Assembly (NCBI GenBank): GCA_014706295.1
Contig: JACSVZ010000037.1
Span: forward strand, 2,294,001 to 2,358,000
Source of the DNA: Lycocorax pyrrhopterus obiensis
Lineage: Eukaryota; Chordata; Aves; Passeriformes; Paradisaeidae
Direction: 5' to 3'
DNA: 64,000 nt
The position numbers were made by a program, and so were the translations under genes. This document shows positions 33,180-44,380 of this stretch, in pieces. Positions within the stretch are counted from its first letter, which is position 1. Each line of letters begins with the position of its first letter. The notes beneath the pieces were generated by a model, which had not been told where the DNA came from, made no database searches, and worked only from the letters and a program-made list of their open reading frames with translations.

Positions 33180-33420
33180 CCCAAAGACAGCACGATGTAA
33201 ACGTGGGCCAAGCTCTAACACACAGCAGGAATGTCTAATTTTAGTCTGTCCACTTTTGGCAATGTCACCTTTAATTGCACGGCTCATTTGAATTGTAAAA
33301 CACCTTTAAAAGCTAACTAGTAAAAGGAAATAGGCCATATTTTCTAGGCTAACAGTCATATTCAATTTGAACTGCAACGAAATTGGGTTTAAACAGTTAA
33401 TGCACGTTAGGGCTGGAGTT
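33180..33420. promoter_or_regulatory. Candidate conserved non-coding element
   Basis: Unique block with GAATGTCTAATTTTAGTC near 33228, CACCTTTAATTGCACGGC near 33267, AGCTAACTAGTAAAAGG near 33312 and TTAATGCACGTTAGGGC near 33397. Enhancer-like texture with no coding frame. Confidence 0.33.
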
Positions 33421-34841
33421 ACCAGAGGGAAACCACGGCCTGCAAACACACAGGAACAAGTTTCAGGGGTTTAGCTGGGATCACTTTGTTCTGCACACTC
33501 TTTGTGTGACCCACAAGTCCCTGGGATGGATTTTTCCTGGCTAAAAAGCTGCAGCTTTCCATGCTGTGTGTGCTGGGGTGACGTGAATTTCGGGTTTTCA
33601 CACACAGGTCTTCTCAAATCGTCCTCAGATCCTGAGGAGCGGGAGAGCCAGGCCAGTTCCTCGTGTTCCTAAGGCACAGGACAGACGGAATGGCCACACT
33701 GCAGTGTGGTCTCATATTCAGTAAATTGTTTTTAATAAAGCACAAGGCTTCAACAGGCACACAAACACATCACAAAATTTGGATATTAGGTAAAATCTAT
33801 TCAGTGACGGGGTTGTTGTGTCAGTTTAAAAATAACACAACCAAAAACGTTGCAGAAGAGAAGATTTCCTGCAAGCCTGGGCTGAAGCTCATCAGCTCCA
33901 GCGAGGATGGATTTTATCTCACACTGAACACCGGTGCAACTCCCAAAATTTGTGATTTTGTGGGTGAAGCCCAAGAAAGCACCTGGTGGAATCACTGAAT
34001 CCACGTGGGAGGACACTCCCAGCAAACTGCTCCCGGTCAGCAGAGGAAGGAGAAACATCGGGGAGTGCATTTCAATAACCCTCACACGTGTGAAACAATC
34101 ACTGCCCGTCCCGGGAGCCCAGATGGGAGGACTGGCACCACTTTGTCGTGACTTCCAGTCCTGATTAGCCCAAAATTCAGAGCCAACTTCCCAAAGCACC
34201 CCCTGCTCCTGCCCTCCGAAGGCTGCAATCGGGGAGCTGCGATTGCAGAGAGCCAAATCCTGCTGAGCCAGTGATGGAGGTGAATATTTAAGGAGTTTGC
34301 CACTGGCATAACCTGTGCTGCCACCTGAAACACACTTGACAAAGAGCACTTCTTTTTGTTGTTGTTGCTGCTGATTGTGCCGCTCACACAAGCCGGGGAT
34401 GATTCCTGGAGCAGCGGCGCTCTGCCTCCCTCTAGAGCGGCTGCGATGCTACTCGCAGTGTAAACTCCTTTTTCTGCCTCTGTGCCGTGCAGTCCGTGGG
34501 ATTTCCTAAAAAATCCCTAAATTTAGGGCTTCCTAAAAATCTTGCAGCAGTGCAGGGCTGGGAGTGCAGCGGCTGAGCTCTGCCAGCACATGTGGGGACA
34601 TGTCCCAAGCAAGGATAAATTTGGTGTCCTCAGAGAAGGCCCAGCAAGGCCAAATGTCTGTCCCCAAACCAAAAATGTCCGTTAATATTAAGGGGTTTCA
34701 CTCTGTATCACCAGCAGGTTTCCTACTTTCTGAAATATTCTGAAATATATTCTGCACTCTGTTCGTGGTTTTTATCAGTTTTTGTTATCCACAGTTTTCC
34801 ACCTGGAATCTGCTCCTCCTGCCCCACTCACCCGTGGTATC
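33421..34841. other. Unassigned non-coding sequence
   Basis: No gene or repeat recognised in 1.4 kb. The minus-strand 196-codon frame (33801-34391) has no domain I can name and is judged spurious. Confidence 0.45.
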
Positions 34842-35336
34842 TCGGATTATCTGTCACCCCTGGAATGAGCAGAATCCTTGGATTATCTGTCACCCCTGGG
34901 ATGAGCAGAATCCTTGGATTATCTGTCACCCCCTGGGATGAGGAGCACCCCTGGATTATCTGTCACCCCTGGGATCAGCAGCACCCTGGGATTCTCTGCC
35001 ACCCTCTGGGATGAGCAGAATCCTTGGATAATCTGTCACCCCCTGGGATGAGGAGCACCCCTGGATTATCTGTCACCCCCGGGATCAGCAGCACCCTTGG
35101 ATTATCTGTGACGCCCTGGGATGAGCAGAATCCTTGGATTCACTGTCACTCCCTGGGATGAGCAGAGTCCTTGGATTATCTGTCCCTCCTTGGGATGAGC
35201 AGAATCCTTGGATTCACTGTCACTCTCTGGGATGAGCAGAGTCCTTGGATTATCTGTCCCCCCCTGGGATGAGCAGAATCCTTGGATTATCTGCCACTCC
35301 TGGGATGAGCAGAACCCTGGGATTCACTGTCACTCC
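34842..35336 (+). repeat. ~36-bp minisatellite, 14 units, with higher-order structure
   Basis: Fourteen units of 34-37 bp built from GGATTATCTGTCACCCC, TGGGATGAGCAGAATCC and CTT. Variants are arranged in order. A three-unit block (GAGGAGCACC, then ATCAGCAGCACC, then GAGCAGAATCC) is repeated at about 34918-35025 and 35025-35135, and a two-unit block (CACTGTCACT then ATCTGTCC) repeats from about 35135 to 35285. This pattern indicates multi-unit duplication steps. No coding meaning. Confidence 0.95.
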
Positions 35337-36214
35337 CCACCGCAGCGGAAAGCTGGGAACAGCTTCAAAATCTGTGTAAAATCTCTGCAGAATCTCTGGT
35401 TTGGACAGAGGAATAAAGAACCCAGCTGCCTGCACGGCCTCCTGCAGCACTGGGAAAGCTTTAACTGGGAGAGCCGGGGCAGCACTGCTGTGCTGGGAAA
35501 TGTGGGAGCCGGACATTCTCCCTCGGAAGCATCCAAGACAAACAGGGACAGGAGGAATTCCACAGGCTGGGCTGAGGCTTGGCAGAGCCATGGCCAGGAA
35601 CAAGCTGAGCAGGACCATGAGGCAATTGGAAAGGGGCTCTCCCCAGCTTCCTAAACCCTCTCCTGGCTTCTCCACAGCCAAATCCAGGGAAGAGGCTGCT
35701 GGGATCTGCCCGTTCACCGCTGAAATGCTCCAGAAAAGGGGAATCCTTGCCAATGATGGACCTTAAAATCCGTGACCAGTTGAAGAACTCCGTCATGGTG
35801 AAGAAAGGGAATAAAAGGAGTTCCCCAGGACAACATCCTGCCCAAACTTCAGCAGGAACCCGTGGAATTATTTGATATTTGTGGGGGTTTGTTCAGGGGT
35901 GGGAAACGGGCACAGGCTGCAAGGCAGGGAGAGCACCACTGGAGACCTGATCCACGCAGGAGAACGGATGTCTAGGAGCACCTAAAACACTGCTTTTTAC
36001 AGCTGGAATTGTGGCTGATGCTTCACTTGAGGCTCACATCTTTCCAGTACCTAAACCCAAGGCCAGGCTCATATCCCTGTGTGAGATTTGGGCGTTTTAC
36101 ACCCGGAGTGGAAAACCCCTCCCTGGCGCAAAGGCATTTTCACAGATGGAGTTTGCTGACAGAGATCCCACAGCAGCACCCTTGGAGCCCATTTCTGGCA
36201 GTGCTGGAACAGGC
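35337..36214. other. Unassigned spacer between two minisatellites
   Basis: Unique GC-rich sequence. Open frames of 77-167 codons on both strands at 35208-35796 overlap the minisatellite edge and have no recognisable domain. Confidence 0.45.
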
Positions 36215-36835
36215 AGTGGGCTCAGCAAACCCCAAATGGGGAGTGGGATCAGGAAACCCCAAATGGGGAGTGGGATCAGCAAACCCCAAATGGGGAGTGG
36301 GATCAGGCAGCTCCAAATGGGGAGTGGGTTCAGGAAACCCCAAATGGGAGTGGGTTCAGCAAACCCCAAATGGGGAGTGGGATCAGCAAACCCCAAATGT
36401 GCAGCGGGATCAGCAAACCCCAAATGGGCAGTGGGTTCATCAAACCCCAAATGGGAGTGGGATCAGCAAACCCTAAATGGGGAGTGGGTTCAGGCAGCCT
36501 CAAATGGGAAGTGGGTTCAGGAAACCCCAAATGGGGAGTGAGTTCAGCAAACGCCAAATGGGGAGCGGGTTCAGCAAACCCCAAACGGGGAGTGGGATCA
36601 GCAAACCCCAAATGGGCAGTGGGTTCATCAAACCCCAAACGGGGAGTGGGATCAGCAAACCCCAAATGGGCAGTGGGTTCATCAAACCCCAAATGGGAGT
36701 GGGATCAGCAAACCCCAAACGGGCAGTGGGATCAGCAAACCCCAAATGGGCAGTGGGATCAGCAAACCCCAAATGGGCAGTGGGTTCATCAAACCCCAAA
36801 TGGGCAGTGGGATCAGCAAACCCCAAACGGGCAGC
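36215..36835 (+). repeat. 27-bp minisatellite, 23 units
   Basis: Twenty-three units of 27 bp (some 26 bp): AGCAAACCCCAAATGGG followed by GAGTGGGATC or CAGTGGGTTC. Variants in the first bases (AGG, AGC, ATC) and in ATGGG/ACGGG recur in blocks. Because 27 is divisible by three, stop-free frames arise in several frames on both strands and give a nonapeptide repeat (GSGISKPQM-like). These frames lack flanking domains and shift at the 26-bp units, so they are repeat artefacts. Confidence 0.96.
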
Positions 36836-37079
36836 ACTCCCTTTTATTCCAGAGCAGAGACCAGCAGGTGCCCTCACGTGCCCCCAGTCACCACCAGACA
36901 GCAAAGCACGAAGCCACAAAAAGAATTTGCAACCAAAAACGTCACCTTTGATTCCCTCCAGTCCTGATTTCACAAGGTTTTTAAGGGCACATCTAAATTT
37001 AATCTTCAGAGCTCTGAAATGATCCCAGGATGTCCATTTCCACATTAAAGGTCATGCATGCATCTACATCCTACAAAAA
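36836..37079. other. Unassigned spacer
   Basis: Unique sequence; nothing recognised. Confidence 0.5.
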
Positions 37080-37520
37080 CCAAAAAGACATCTTGACTGC
37101 ATTTCTCATTAGAGATAATTGTTCAAATAATTAATAAACAACAACTGGCCTGCAGCTTTCTTAAAAATGTTTGGTTTGTTTTGCTTTGAATATCCTCAAC
37201 CTTTGAAATCTGAAGTCTCCTCTCAGATTTTTCCTCCCTTAATGTATCACTTCCCTTTCTGAGGTGCCCAAAACTCGATGCAAGATCTTTGTTGGACTAA
37301 ATTCTGTTCTTTCCCCTTAAGCCTAATGAGTCATTAAAAAAGGCAAGTGGGAAATCGCCTGGCAATTAAAAACAGAATATGGAGGGAAAAATTAAAGTAA
37401 TGCATCCTTGGACTGTAATTTAGAGAATTTATTAGTCATAAAACCTTGATGAGTTATTCTCATGGCAAAACCTGTAATAAGAAGACGAAAAAAAATGATA
37501 AAAATAATGAACACATTTGT
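37080..37520. promoter_or_regulatory. Candidate conserved non-coding block
   Basis: AT-rich unique sequence with TCATTAGAGATAATTGTTC near 37107, AATAATTAATAAACAACAA near 37126, CTAATGAGTCATTAAAAAAG near 37323, CTGGCAATTAAAAACAG near 37358 and GAGAATTTATTAGTCATAAA near 37423. Dense TAAT cores without periodicity. No coding signature. Confidence 0.38.
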
Positions 37521-38595
37521 ATAACAGAAATTGTGGCAAGTGTTGGGAATGACAGAAGCCTCCTCGGGAAGGGTTTGGCTCCATAACTGCGATCACATGG
37601 ATATATCCTCATGCCATTATTTCAATTACATATTGTCAGTTTTGCCTTGCACACCTTTTCCACTCAAACTGCTCGATTTTATCTTTCAAAAGGAAGCACG
37701 TATCTTGTCTTGAAGCAAACTGTGCAAGAACATTCCCTGAGAAAACTGGGGAGTGCTGGGATTTGCTGGGAGGCTTGGGGAGATCCCTGCCCACGTATGG
37801 GGCTGGCAGACACCTGTGAATGTGGTTTATAAATTTGGGTGCAAAATCAGGGTGGGAAGGGCACTGTGAGGGTGTCTCAACAAAAGCAGGAGACGGAAGG
37901 GATTCCGTCTGGACACTGGGAAAATCAGCTCCTGGGGCTCAGCCACCCAATGCCGACTGTGCTGTCCTGTCACAGCCCCACAGGGAGCAGCAGGGGCTGC
38001 AGGGTCAGACCTTGCAGTGCCCAGGACACGTTTGCACATCACCAAAGTCACACCCCAGGCACTGTCCCGGTCCCCAGTGCAGGGGTGAGGGGTGCAAACC
38101 CCCAAACTGGGCTCACCAAACCCAGCCCGAGCCTGATTTCCACGTCCTGGTGCCAGTCCCCACCTGGGCTCAGGTGTTGTCCTGCACAAAGGGACCTGGC
38201 TGAGCCTGGGGACACCCCTGGGGAGAACGTGCAGAGTTCCTGGGGTCCCTCCACTTCAAACACCACAGGAAGCAGGAAAAGAGAGATTTGGATCAAACCC
38301 TGCGGGCTGAATTTCAGAATTAGCAACCAGATCCTCCCGAAACCCCACCTGCAAACCAGCCCTGAGCTGTGGGGCTCAGATTTAACACGTGCCTGCCCCC
38401 CCGGGCTGCTTCCTCCCCACGATGTTCCTTTGTGCATCTCCTCAGGAGTCAGCCTCGGAGTCTGAGCTGCTCCAACAGGGAAAAAAAGTCCAGGAGCAAA
38501 CAAAAAATAGCTGGCAATAAAGAGAGGGAGCCAACAGCAGGGGCAGTGTCTGTGTCAAGGCTCATTTCATTCCCCACACAGGCAGTGTCCTGACA
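37521..38595. other. Unassigned non-coding sequence
   Basis: GC-rich toward the right, with long but domain-free frames on both strands (37820-38503). No gene supported. Confidence 0.45.
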
Positions 38596-38995
38596 GGAGG
38601 CTGAGTAACACCTATGAGGTGCTTGATGTATTTAATGGGAGCCTCTGAGCTGTGGGGTCCTCCCCTCGCCGTGTGATCTCTTCCAGAAATAACCATCACT
38701 TGGAATGGAAGGGCTGTGATAGGCACAATCTGTTAGCAGCAAATTGAGCTGTCACCCTTGCATGTCATGTTCATTTGGCTGATTAAGGAGATATTAATCT
38801 ACTGCCATTGTTACAGTATCTGTCATCCCGGGGAGGGGAAAAAAGACCAACAAGGATATGCAGGCAGCTTTTCTGGAGGTATATTTATACACCCAGGGAG
38901 AGAGGAGGAAGCAGAGGTGCACGGAATACAAATGAAACTCTAATCTGCTGCAAATATTGAACCAACTGCAACTGATTACAGATGCACGGGCAGAG
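38596..38995. promoter_or_regulatory. Candidate conserved non-coding element (strong)
   Basis: About 400 bp of unique sequence with CTTGATGTATTTAATGGG near 38621, TTAGCAGCAAATTGAGCTGT near 38732, GGCTGATTAAGGAGATATTA near 38777, GTATATTTATACACCC near 38878 and AACTGATTACAGATGC near 38969. Homeodomain-like words (ATTA, GATTAAGG, GATTACAG) recur through it. One of the clearest enhancer-like blocks; conservation unverified. Confidence 0.42.
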
Positions 38996-39297
38996 CAAAC
39001 AGCAGGTCCTGCTTCAGGTGATGCCCAGCCTGGGTTTGGGCTGGTCCTGACTCCCCTGCAGGGCAGTGAGACCAACCCTGAGCAGTCAGGCTGTGGCTCC
39101 TCAGGACACGAACCAGTTTATGGTGGGTACAGGGTGTTGTGATGAGGAGTTTCTGACACCACACTTCGTTATTTCAGGAGGCAACATCAAATGCCTTCAT
39201 TGCTGGTTTTGGTGCAGGAGTGTAGACTCCCCAGTTACTTCTGCTGAGTGGTTTCAAGGCAGGAAGCTCCTGAAAACCTAAATAAGCCTTGGATTAA
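38996..39297. other. Unassigned spacer
   Basis: Unique sequence; nothing recognised. Confidence 0.5.
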
Positions 39298-39374
39298 GGT
39301 CCAAGGTTGGATGATGGTTGGACTTGATGATCTTAGAGGTCTTTTCCAATCTTAACAATTCTGTGATTCTATGA
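39298..39374 (+). mobile_element. CR1 LINE 3' end
   Basis: Only the last ~77 bp of a CR1 remain: GGTTGGACTTGATGATCTTA, GAGGTCTTTTCCAATCTTAA and the terminal CAATTCTGTGATTCTATGA. This 3' end matches that of 3622-4050 closely, so both are of the same CR1 group. Confidence 0.93.
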
Positions 39375-40239
39375 CCAAAGCCCTTTTTGTTCCTCAAATA
39401 TCAAGACCTGTTTGTGCAATCCACAGCACTGAATGCCCATTAAACACCCCCAGAGTGAATTTACCTGTGCTTCAGCAGCACTGCAAAACCAATCCCAGCT
39501 CCTCTGCCAGACAATCCCTTCCTTCCTTCCTTCCTGCTCTTTGTGCCCTCCTTCCCTGTTTGCATTTCCCCACTGGAGCAGCTCCTCCATGCTGTTCTCA
39601 GCACCATCCTCTCCCCATTTCACCTGCAAGGAGATGAACACTGAGCTTGTTTGTTATTTGGGCAGCCGAGGTGGGGCTGTGGGAGGTGTGAAGGTGCCAC
39701 CTCTGCTGTGGAAGAACAGAGACCGAATGTGATCTGAGGATTAAGCACAAAACGCCTCCAATTTGGGGTAATTAAGGGAAATGTTGAGTTACAGCAGCAC
39801 GTATTTAATAAGCGAACACTGATTACAGATCCTAAAGGAACAAACTCAGGTCAGGTGTCCATAGGTACAACTCCCACTGTCTTTCACTTGAAAACTCTGG
39901 TAAATAAATACAAACTTTGGGCAGTTTCCAATGGAGATGGTTCATGGTGCTCCTGTCAGTGCTGGTTATAGAGCCCTTTAACCAGAGCCAGGCTGCCCCA
40001 GCTTTTATTTCAGAGCACCGCTGCCATTAAAACAGAATTTGAATGAATATGCACGTGCACAATCTTGTCTGCATAGGGTCTTTCTCATTTTGGTGGTGGG
40101 AGCATTAATACAACCTGAAAAGCCCCAGAATCCATCATTAAAAAGGAGCTGTTGGCTTCACATTTTCCTGGACAAGGAAATGTATGCCAAGCCCCTCCAG
40201 CCCCCACCCCTGACTTTTGCCAGAGTCTTCATAGTTTAT
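39375..40239. other. Unassigned non-coding sequence
   Basis: No gene. A CTTCCTTCCTTCCTT run lies near 39519-39533. Otherwise unique. Confidence 0.5.
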
Positions 40240-40520
40240 GTTTGAATCAATAACTATTTTAATATGGGGAGTTTAGAAAAGTTTGATTCAAATTCCTTTG
40301 ACACAGTTCCATCAACATCCAGTTATAGAGCCATTCTGCATATGACTCATTAAATATTTAAAAGATTCCTATTATTGAATTAACTATTTATTGATTTATA
40401 ATTTAAAAGATTTATGCTCGGCCATTAAAAAAAATTCCGAGCTGACTTTCACTTAAAGAGATGTCAGGTGCCATTTGCTGCTGGTGAATGTCTAATGTAC
40501 CCTTTTCACCCCCGGAGTGA
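40240..40520. promoter_or_regulatory. Candidate conserved non-coding element
   Basis: Strongly AT-rich, aperiodic sequence: GAATCAATAACTATTTTAAT near 40244, CTGCATATGACTCATTAAAT near 40336, TGAATTAACTATTTATTGAT near 40376, CGGCCATTAAAAAAAATTCC near 40419. No coding frame or transposon similarity. Confidence 0.38.
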
Positions 40521-41044
40521 AGAAAGGACAATTACTCAAGGACCTCTGGTTCAATATTCGGGCTGCTCGGGTGCTGAGGTCGGTGGTTGCTGATTTTTCC
40601 TGCGGCATTAGGTCATGCTCAGCAGCCTCCATCCATCCCACAGAACCTCCCTGGAAATGCACAGCTTGTGGTTTCTCTCCTGCTCCATTTATTGATTTGC
40701 ATTTTGTCCTGGTTCCCATATCCCCGTGGCTTTCCCGTGGCGAGGACGCTCTCGCTGAGCTTGCACGTGCAGAGGGATGGACACACGGACACGCACAGAT
40801 CCTCCTCTTCTGCCACTGCTCTTCCAGGGCCTGGCTCAAACAGCTCCTCAGATTCCCCTCACCTGTGGGCAAAAAATGGGCATGGCAAAATTAAAAATGG
40901 ATTTGCAGAGCTCTGCTGAATTGGGAGCATGGAAATTAAAATCCACTCCGAGGATCACAGCAGCTCCCAGCTTTAAAGCAACACTTCCCACACTGATGCT
41001 TTGTTTTTTTCTGGAGTAAAAGATATGAATTTAATGCCTTAATT
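40521..41044. other. Unassigned spacer
   Basis: Overlapping frames on both strands at 40492-40919 have no recognisable domain. Nothing else seen. Confidence 0.45.
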
Positions 41045-41215
41045 TAGCACCTTTAATCTGAGGCTCGCAAACTGCTTTAGCCCTATTAATTATTGAAATC
41101 TGGGAGAGCCCCCAGGGGTGGCTATTATCATAATATTCCTTTTACAAATGACTGAACTGACGCACAGGAAGGTTAAGCGACTCTTTGAAGGCCACACAGA
41201 GTCCAGCTACAGCCT
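41045..41215 (+). mobile_element. Ancient MIR/L3-type retroposon relic
   Basis: TAGCACCTTTAATCTGAGGC, then AACTGCTTTAGCCCTATTAA, then CCTTTTACAAATGACTGAAC, ACGCACAGGAAGGTTAAGCG and GGCCACACAGAGTCCAGCTA. This order follows the conserved core and 3' part of the old amniote MIR / CR1-L3 family (the 'ttttacagatgaggaaactgaggcacagagaggttaag' type, here diverged). Such elements stopped moving long before birds diversified, so a recognisable copy suggests constraint. Which of the related families it belongs to is unresolved. Confidence 0.7.
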
Positions 41216-43202
41216 TCCAAAGAGCAGGAAAACGGGATGGAGCAGGATAAATTCTCTGTCTGCCCCAACTGTACAAAATGAAGGTTTTTCCAAATACAGA
41301 CAGAGATACTTGGATCTAAAGGAGGGGAAAAAAAGAAGCACAAAACATGGGAATGGCTTTTCTTCTCTGTGCACAGCAAGCAAGGCTCTGCTTCAGATAA
41401 TGATCTCTCCCTGTTTGTTTTGCTTTTGACTTCGGGGACCTGAGTTTTAGTGATACACGTTTTTCTACGACCCATTCTTGGCTCTCCATCAAACCCACAC
41501 AGAGTAATTAGCACAGGTCTGTCAGACACAACTGCAGCAGAGCCATGCATTATACCCCAAAATTGGTGCTCCAGCTTCTCCAATCCATGAATTCTAAATA
41601 AAGACTTGAAAAGGCTGCTTGATCCAAGTAGGAACTGTTTTGAGCCTGCCATACAGCTCTCCCAGTGGTATTGCTGGGGGTTAGGGATTAACCCTAGAAA
41701 AATAATTTTTGGAATATCAGACAGAAAGCTGTAATAAACTGAGTTGGAATTGATATAGGAAGGGGAAAAGGGGGTGTTATGGAGCCGGGGAGAGGGAAGC
41801 TCATGGCAGTGTGGTGTGGGAGAGTACTTAAACAAGTAGAGATACACACACTTACGGATATTTTTGTGGGTCTTGCCTTTATTCCTCATAAGTGGGCCTT
41901 GGGAAGCAACACTGGGACTCTGGCAAAGGTACAGAAGGTCAGCTCAAACTGGGAAGTGAAAAGGTGAGGCTCAGACCAGCGAAGAGCACAGGTATTCATT
42001 AGCAGTGAAACCCAAATATGCTGTTGCTGCTGTAGTTGTTCAGATGGATGCCTTGGGATGCAAACCTTCCCCAGTCCATCCCTGCTCTGCTGCAGAACCC
42101 CTGTGGCCACAGCCAGGTCACTTTGCCCCCCAGATCCCCTGGGATTGGCCTGGCAGGGCCCCGCTGACTGCAGACAAACCCTGTGCAGATCTCCTTTCCC
42201 TCCTCTGCTGCAAGCTGGGAGCAGCAGTTCCCACCAGAAGTGCAGCCTGACCTCGGCTGGGCCATAAATGTGCATTTCTGTCAATGAAAGAGCTGTAGAT
42301 GCTCCACATGTGGCTGCACAAAATAACTCCCCACTGGCCCCGGCTGTCAGGGGGTTGTTTCCATTTTTCCTTCCAGGGTGGTGGATCCAGGGCAGTGTTT
42401 GCTGGGGTGGCTCTTTCCCCCCAAGCAGTGGGGCAGAGCTGTTCACAACACAAACCTCCTTTGGACCTGCTCAGAAGATGATGGGCAGGCATTTATTCGG
42501 AGCACCAAGCACTTGGGAAGAGGTTTGTCCCAGAGCTGCTGTGCAGTGCCAGGAGCGGGGCATGGAGCAGGGACTGGCAGGGTTGGGAAGCTGTGATCCA
42601 GCTGTGATTCAGCTCCCGGGGGAGCTCCCCCTCTCCTGGTGCCCAGCACGGTCTGAAAGGCGTGAGCAGAGGTTGTGTGTGAGACAGGGAGGGATGAGGA
42701 TTCTCCCCCTGGGGACAGCGGTGACAGACAGGCTCCTCATCGGCTCTGGCACCTGTAATGGACTGGAAAGGGAAAAGCCTCTGAGCAGGAGCCCAGAGGA
42801 GCATCAGCCTCCCTCTGCAGAGCAGGAACTCCCAGGCAGGCAAAGATAAACCCCTGCCCTGCCAGCCCTCATTAGCAGCTGCATCCTCACAACTTGTTGG
42901 CTGTCGGAGGCAGGAGAATGCTCTGGGAGCAGATTCCCACCGGAATTTCCATGAAGCCTTGGCCACTCAGTCACTCCCACCGGCTGGCGTGGCACCTCGT
43001 CCTACAGAGCCACAAGTTAAGCAGCCTGACCAATGAATCCAACACCCAGCAGCAGTTTTAGATGTGGGTGGCACCAATTCCAGAGGCAGAGCAGCCAATT
43101 CCATGGGCGCTTTGGACACCCACAGAAACTTCAGAGGGTCCTCAGAACTCCTCTGACAAACCCGACCACATCGGGCTCCTTCTGTGCAGATGAACAAAAT
43201 AT
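41216..43202. other. Unassigned non-coding sequence
   Basis: About 2 kb without recognised gene. The minus-strand 238-codon frame (41173-41889) and the frames at 41886-42966 have no domain I recognise, and the regions are mixed composition with mirror frames on the opposite strand. Confidence 0.4.
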
Positions 43203-43352
43203 TCACAGAGTCACAGAACGGCTCAGGGAGGAAGGGACCGCACTGGGTCACCTGTTCCCACCTCCCTGCCCAAGCAGGGTCACCCCAGAGCACAGGATTG
43301 TGTCCAGACGGCTCTGGAATATCTCTGGTGAGGGAGGCTCCACACCCTCCAC
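43203..43352 (-). mobile_element. CR1 LINE fragment of a divergent subfamily
   Basis: Minus-strand CR1: TCACAGAGTCACAGAACGGC, GGAAGGGACCGCACTGGG, AAGCAGGGTCACCCCAGAGC, GTGTCCAGACGGCTCTGGAA, TATCTCTGG and GGCTCCACACCCTCC. The 'gtgtccagacggctttgaatatctcc' region is typical of a different CR1 branch from those at 30 kb. Degraded and non-coding. Confidence 0.82.
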
Positions 43353-43549
43353 AAAGCTCTCTGGAGCTGCAGGTTCTCAGTGATGCCCAGGCACTTCCAG
43401 TGCCATCCCTAAAGGCAGCTCCTTCCTCCTGCTCACAAGATTTGCCTGAGCCAAAATCCAGAAGTCACTGCCAAGCTGTGAGGGCGTAATCTGATTTTTG
43501 GCAATGCACATGGCTGCAGAAAACTGCCACCTGAGCACGGAATAACCCA
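43353..43549. other. Unassigned spacer
   Basis: Unique sequence. The CR1 at 43203 may extend slightly into its left end but the match fades. Confidence 0.4.
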
Positions 43550-44240
43550 AAATAATTTTTCTTTCATTTACAGCCAGGCCAAAATATCTGCCCTCATTTG
43601 CAAGTTTTTTTTTAATATTAATCCTAGATCGCCATCACAGCCACGAATAATGTGCCGTGTTTCAGCTGAAAATCAGACCCAGGATTTTATGGGACAGCAC
43701 TCGATGCTCGGCTGTCCGTGTGCAACCCCCCAGAATGGGCAGGAACGTGCAGGGAGCAGCAGCTCCACTGCTTTGATATTTAAGCACCTTGCGAATTACA
43801 ACATTGGGATGTAAATCCACGCAGGGAGGGAGCCGGAGGCTGGGCAGGATCCACCCCAGAGCAGGCTAATTCAGGAGGAGTGCGGGCAAAATGAATTATT
43901 CACCGGAGGTTTTTTAGCCACATTATTCACGGGATGCACTGGAACACAATTACCCACTTGGCCAGCAGACCTCTGCCCAAAGTTTGCTCCGCTGAAGAGA
44001 CAGAAAAATTGAGGTTCGCAAATTGAGGCTCGGGCCGGCTCTGCGTTCAGCAGGAATCGCTGCACACCGAGATTAATAGAACATCACTCGGTGACTGGGA
44101 AAGCGAGTTATGATGAAGAAGCTGTTGAAACAGGAAACAGTTGATTTCCCAGGAGCCCCGTAAATCCACCCCTGATGTCCTTTCAAATTCGCTGCTATTG
44201 CTGCAAAAATTTTAAACGCCAGTAAGGGGCTGAAGCAGCT
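43550..44240. promoter_or_regulatory. Candidate conserved non-coding block
   Basis: Unique sequence with TTTAATATTAATCCTAGATC near 43611, CGAATAATGTGCCGTG near 43644, AATGAATTATTCACCGG near 43891, GCCACATTATTCACGGG near 43918 and GAGATTAATAGAACATCACT near 44070. The repeated ATTATTCAC word (43897, 43924) is notable. Mixed texture; possibly two elements. Confidence 0.33.
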
Positions 44241-44332
44241 GCCACGCTCGTTTACTGGGAGGAGAATTGTGCTGTGGGCCTGCCCTCGCAAACTGGTTCA
44301 GTGTGCTGGGCAGATACATCAAAAACCAGTGA

Positions 44333-44380
44333 CTTCCTCCTTCTCCTCCTCCTCCTCCTCCTCCTCCTCCTCCTCCTGTT
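44333..44380 (+). repeat. (TCC)n trinucleotide repeat
   Basis: About fourteen TCC/CTC units with one interruption near the start. Plus-strand frames give a polySer/polyLeu run and the minus strand polyGly; no exon context supports translation. Confidence 0.96.

Noticed and set aside
36009..37045. Several 117-193 codon frames with GSGISKPQ-type repeats
   Set aside because: Product of a 27-bp minisatellite; frames exist on both strands, lack flanking domains and are shifted by 26-bp units.
41173..41889. 238-codon minus-strand frame
   Set aside because: Overlaps the region next to the MIR/L3 relic, no domain recognised, mixed composition; judged a chance frame, though a protein search would be worthwhile.
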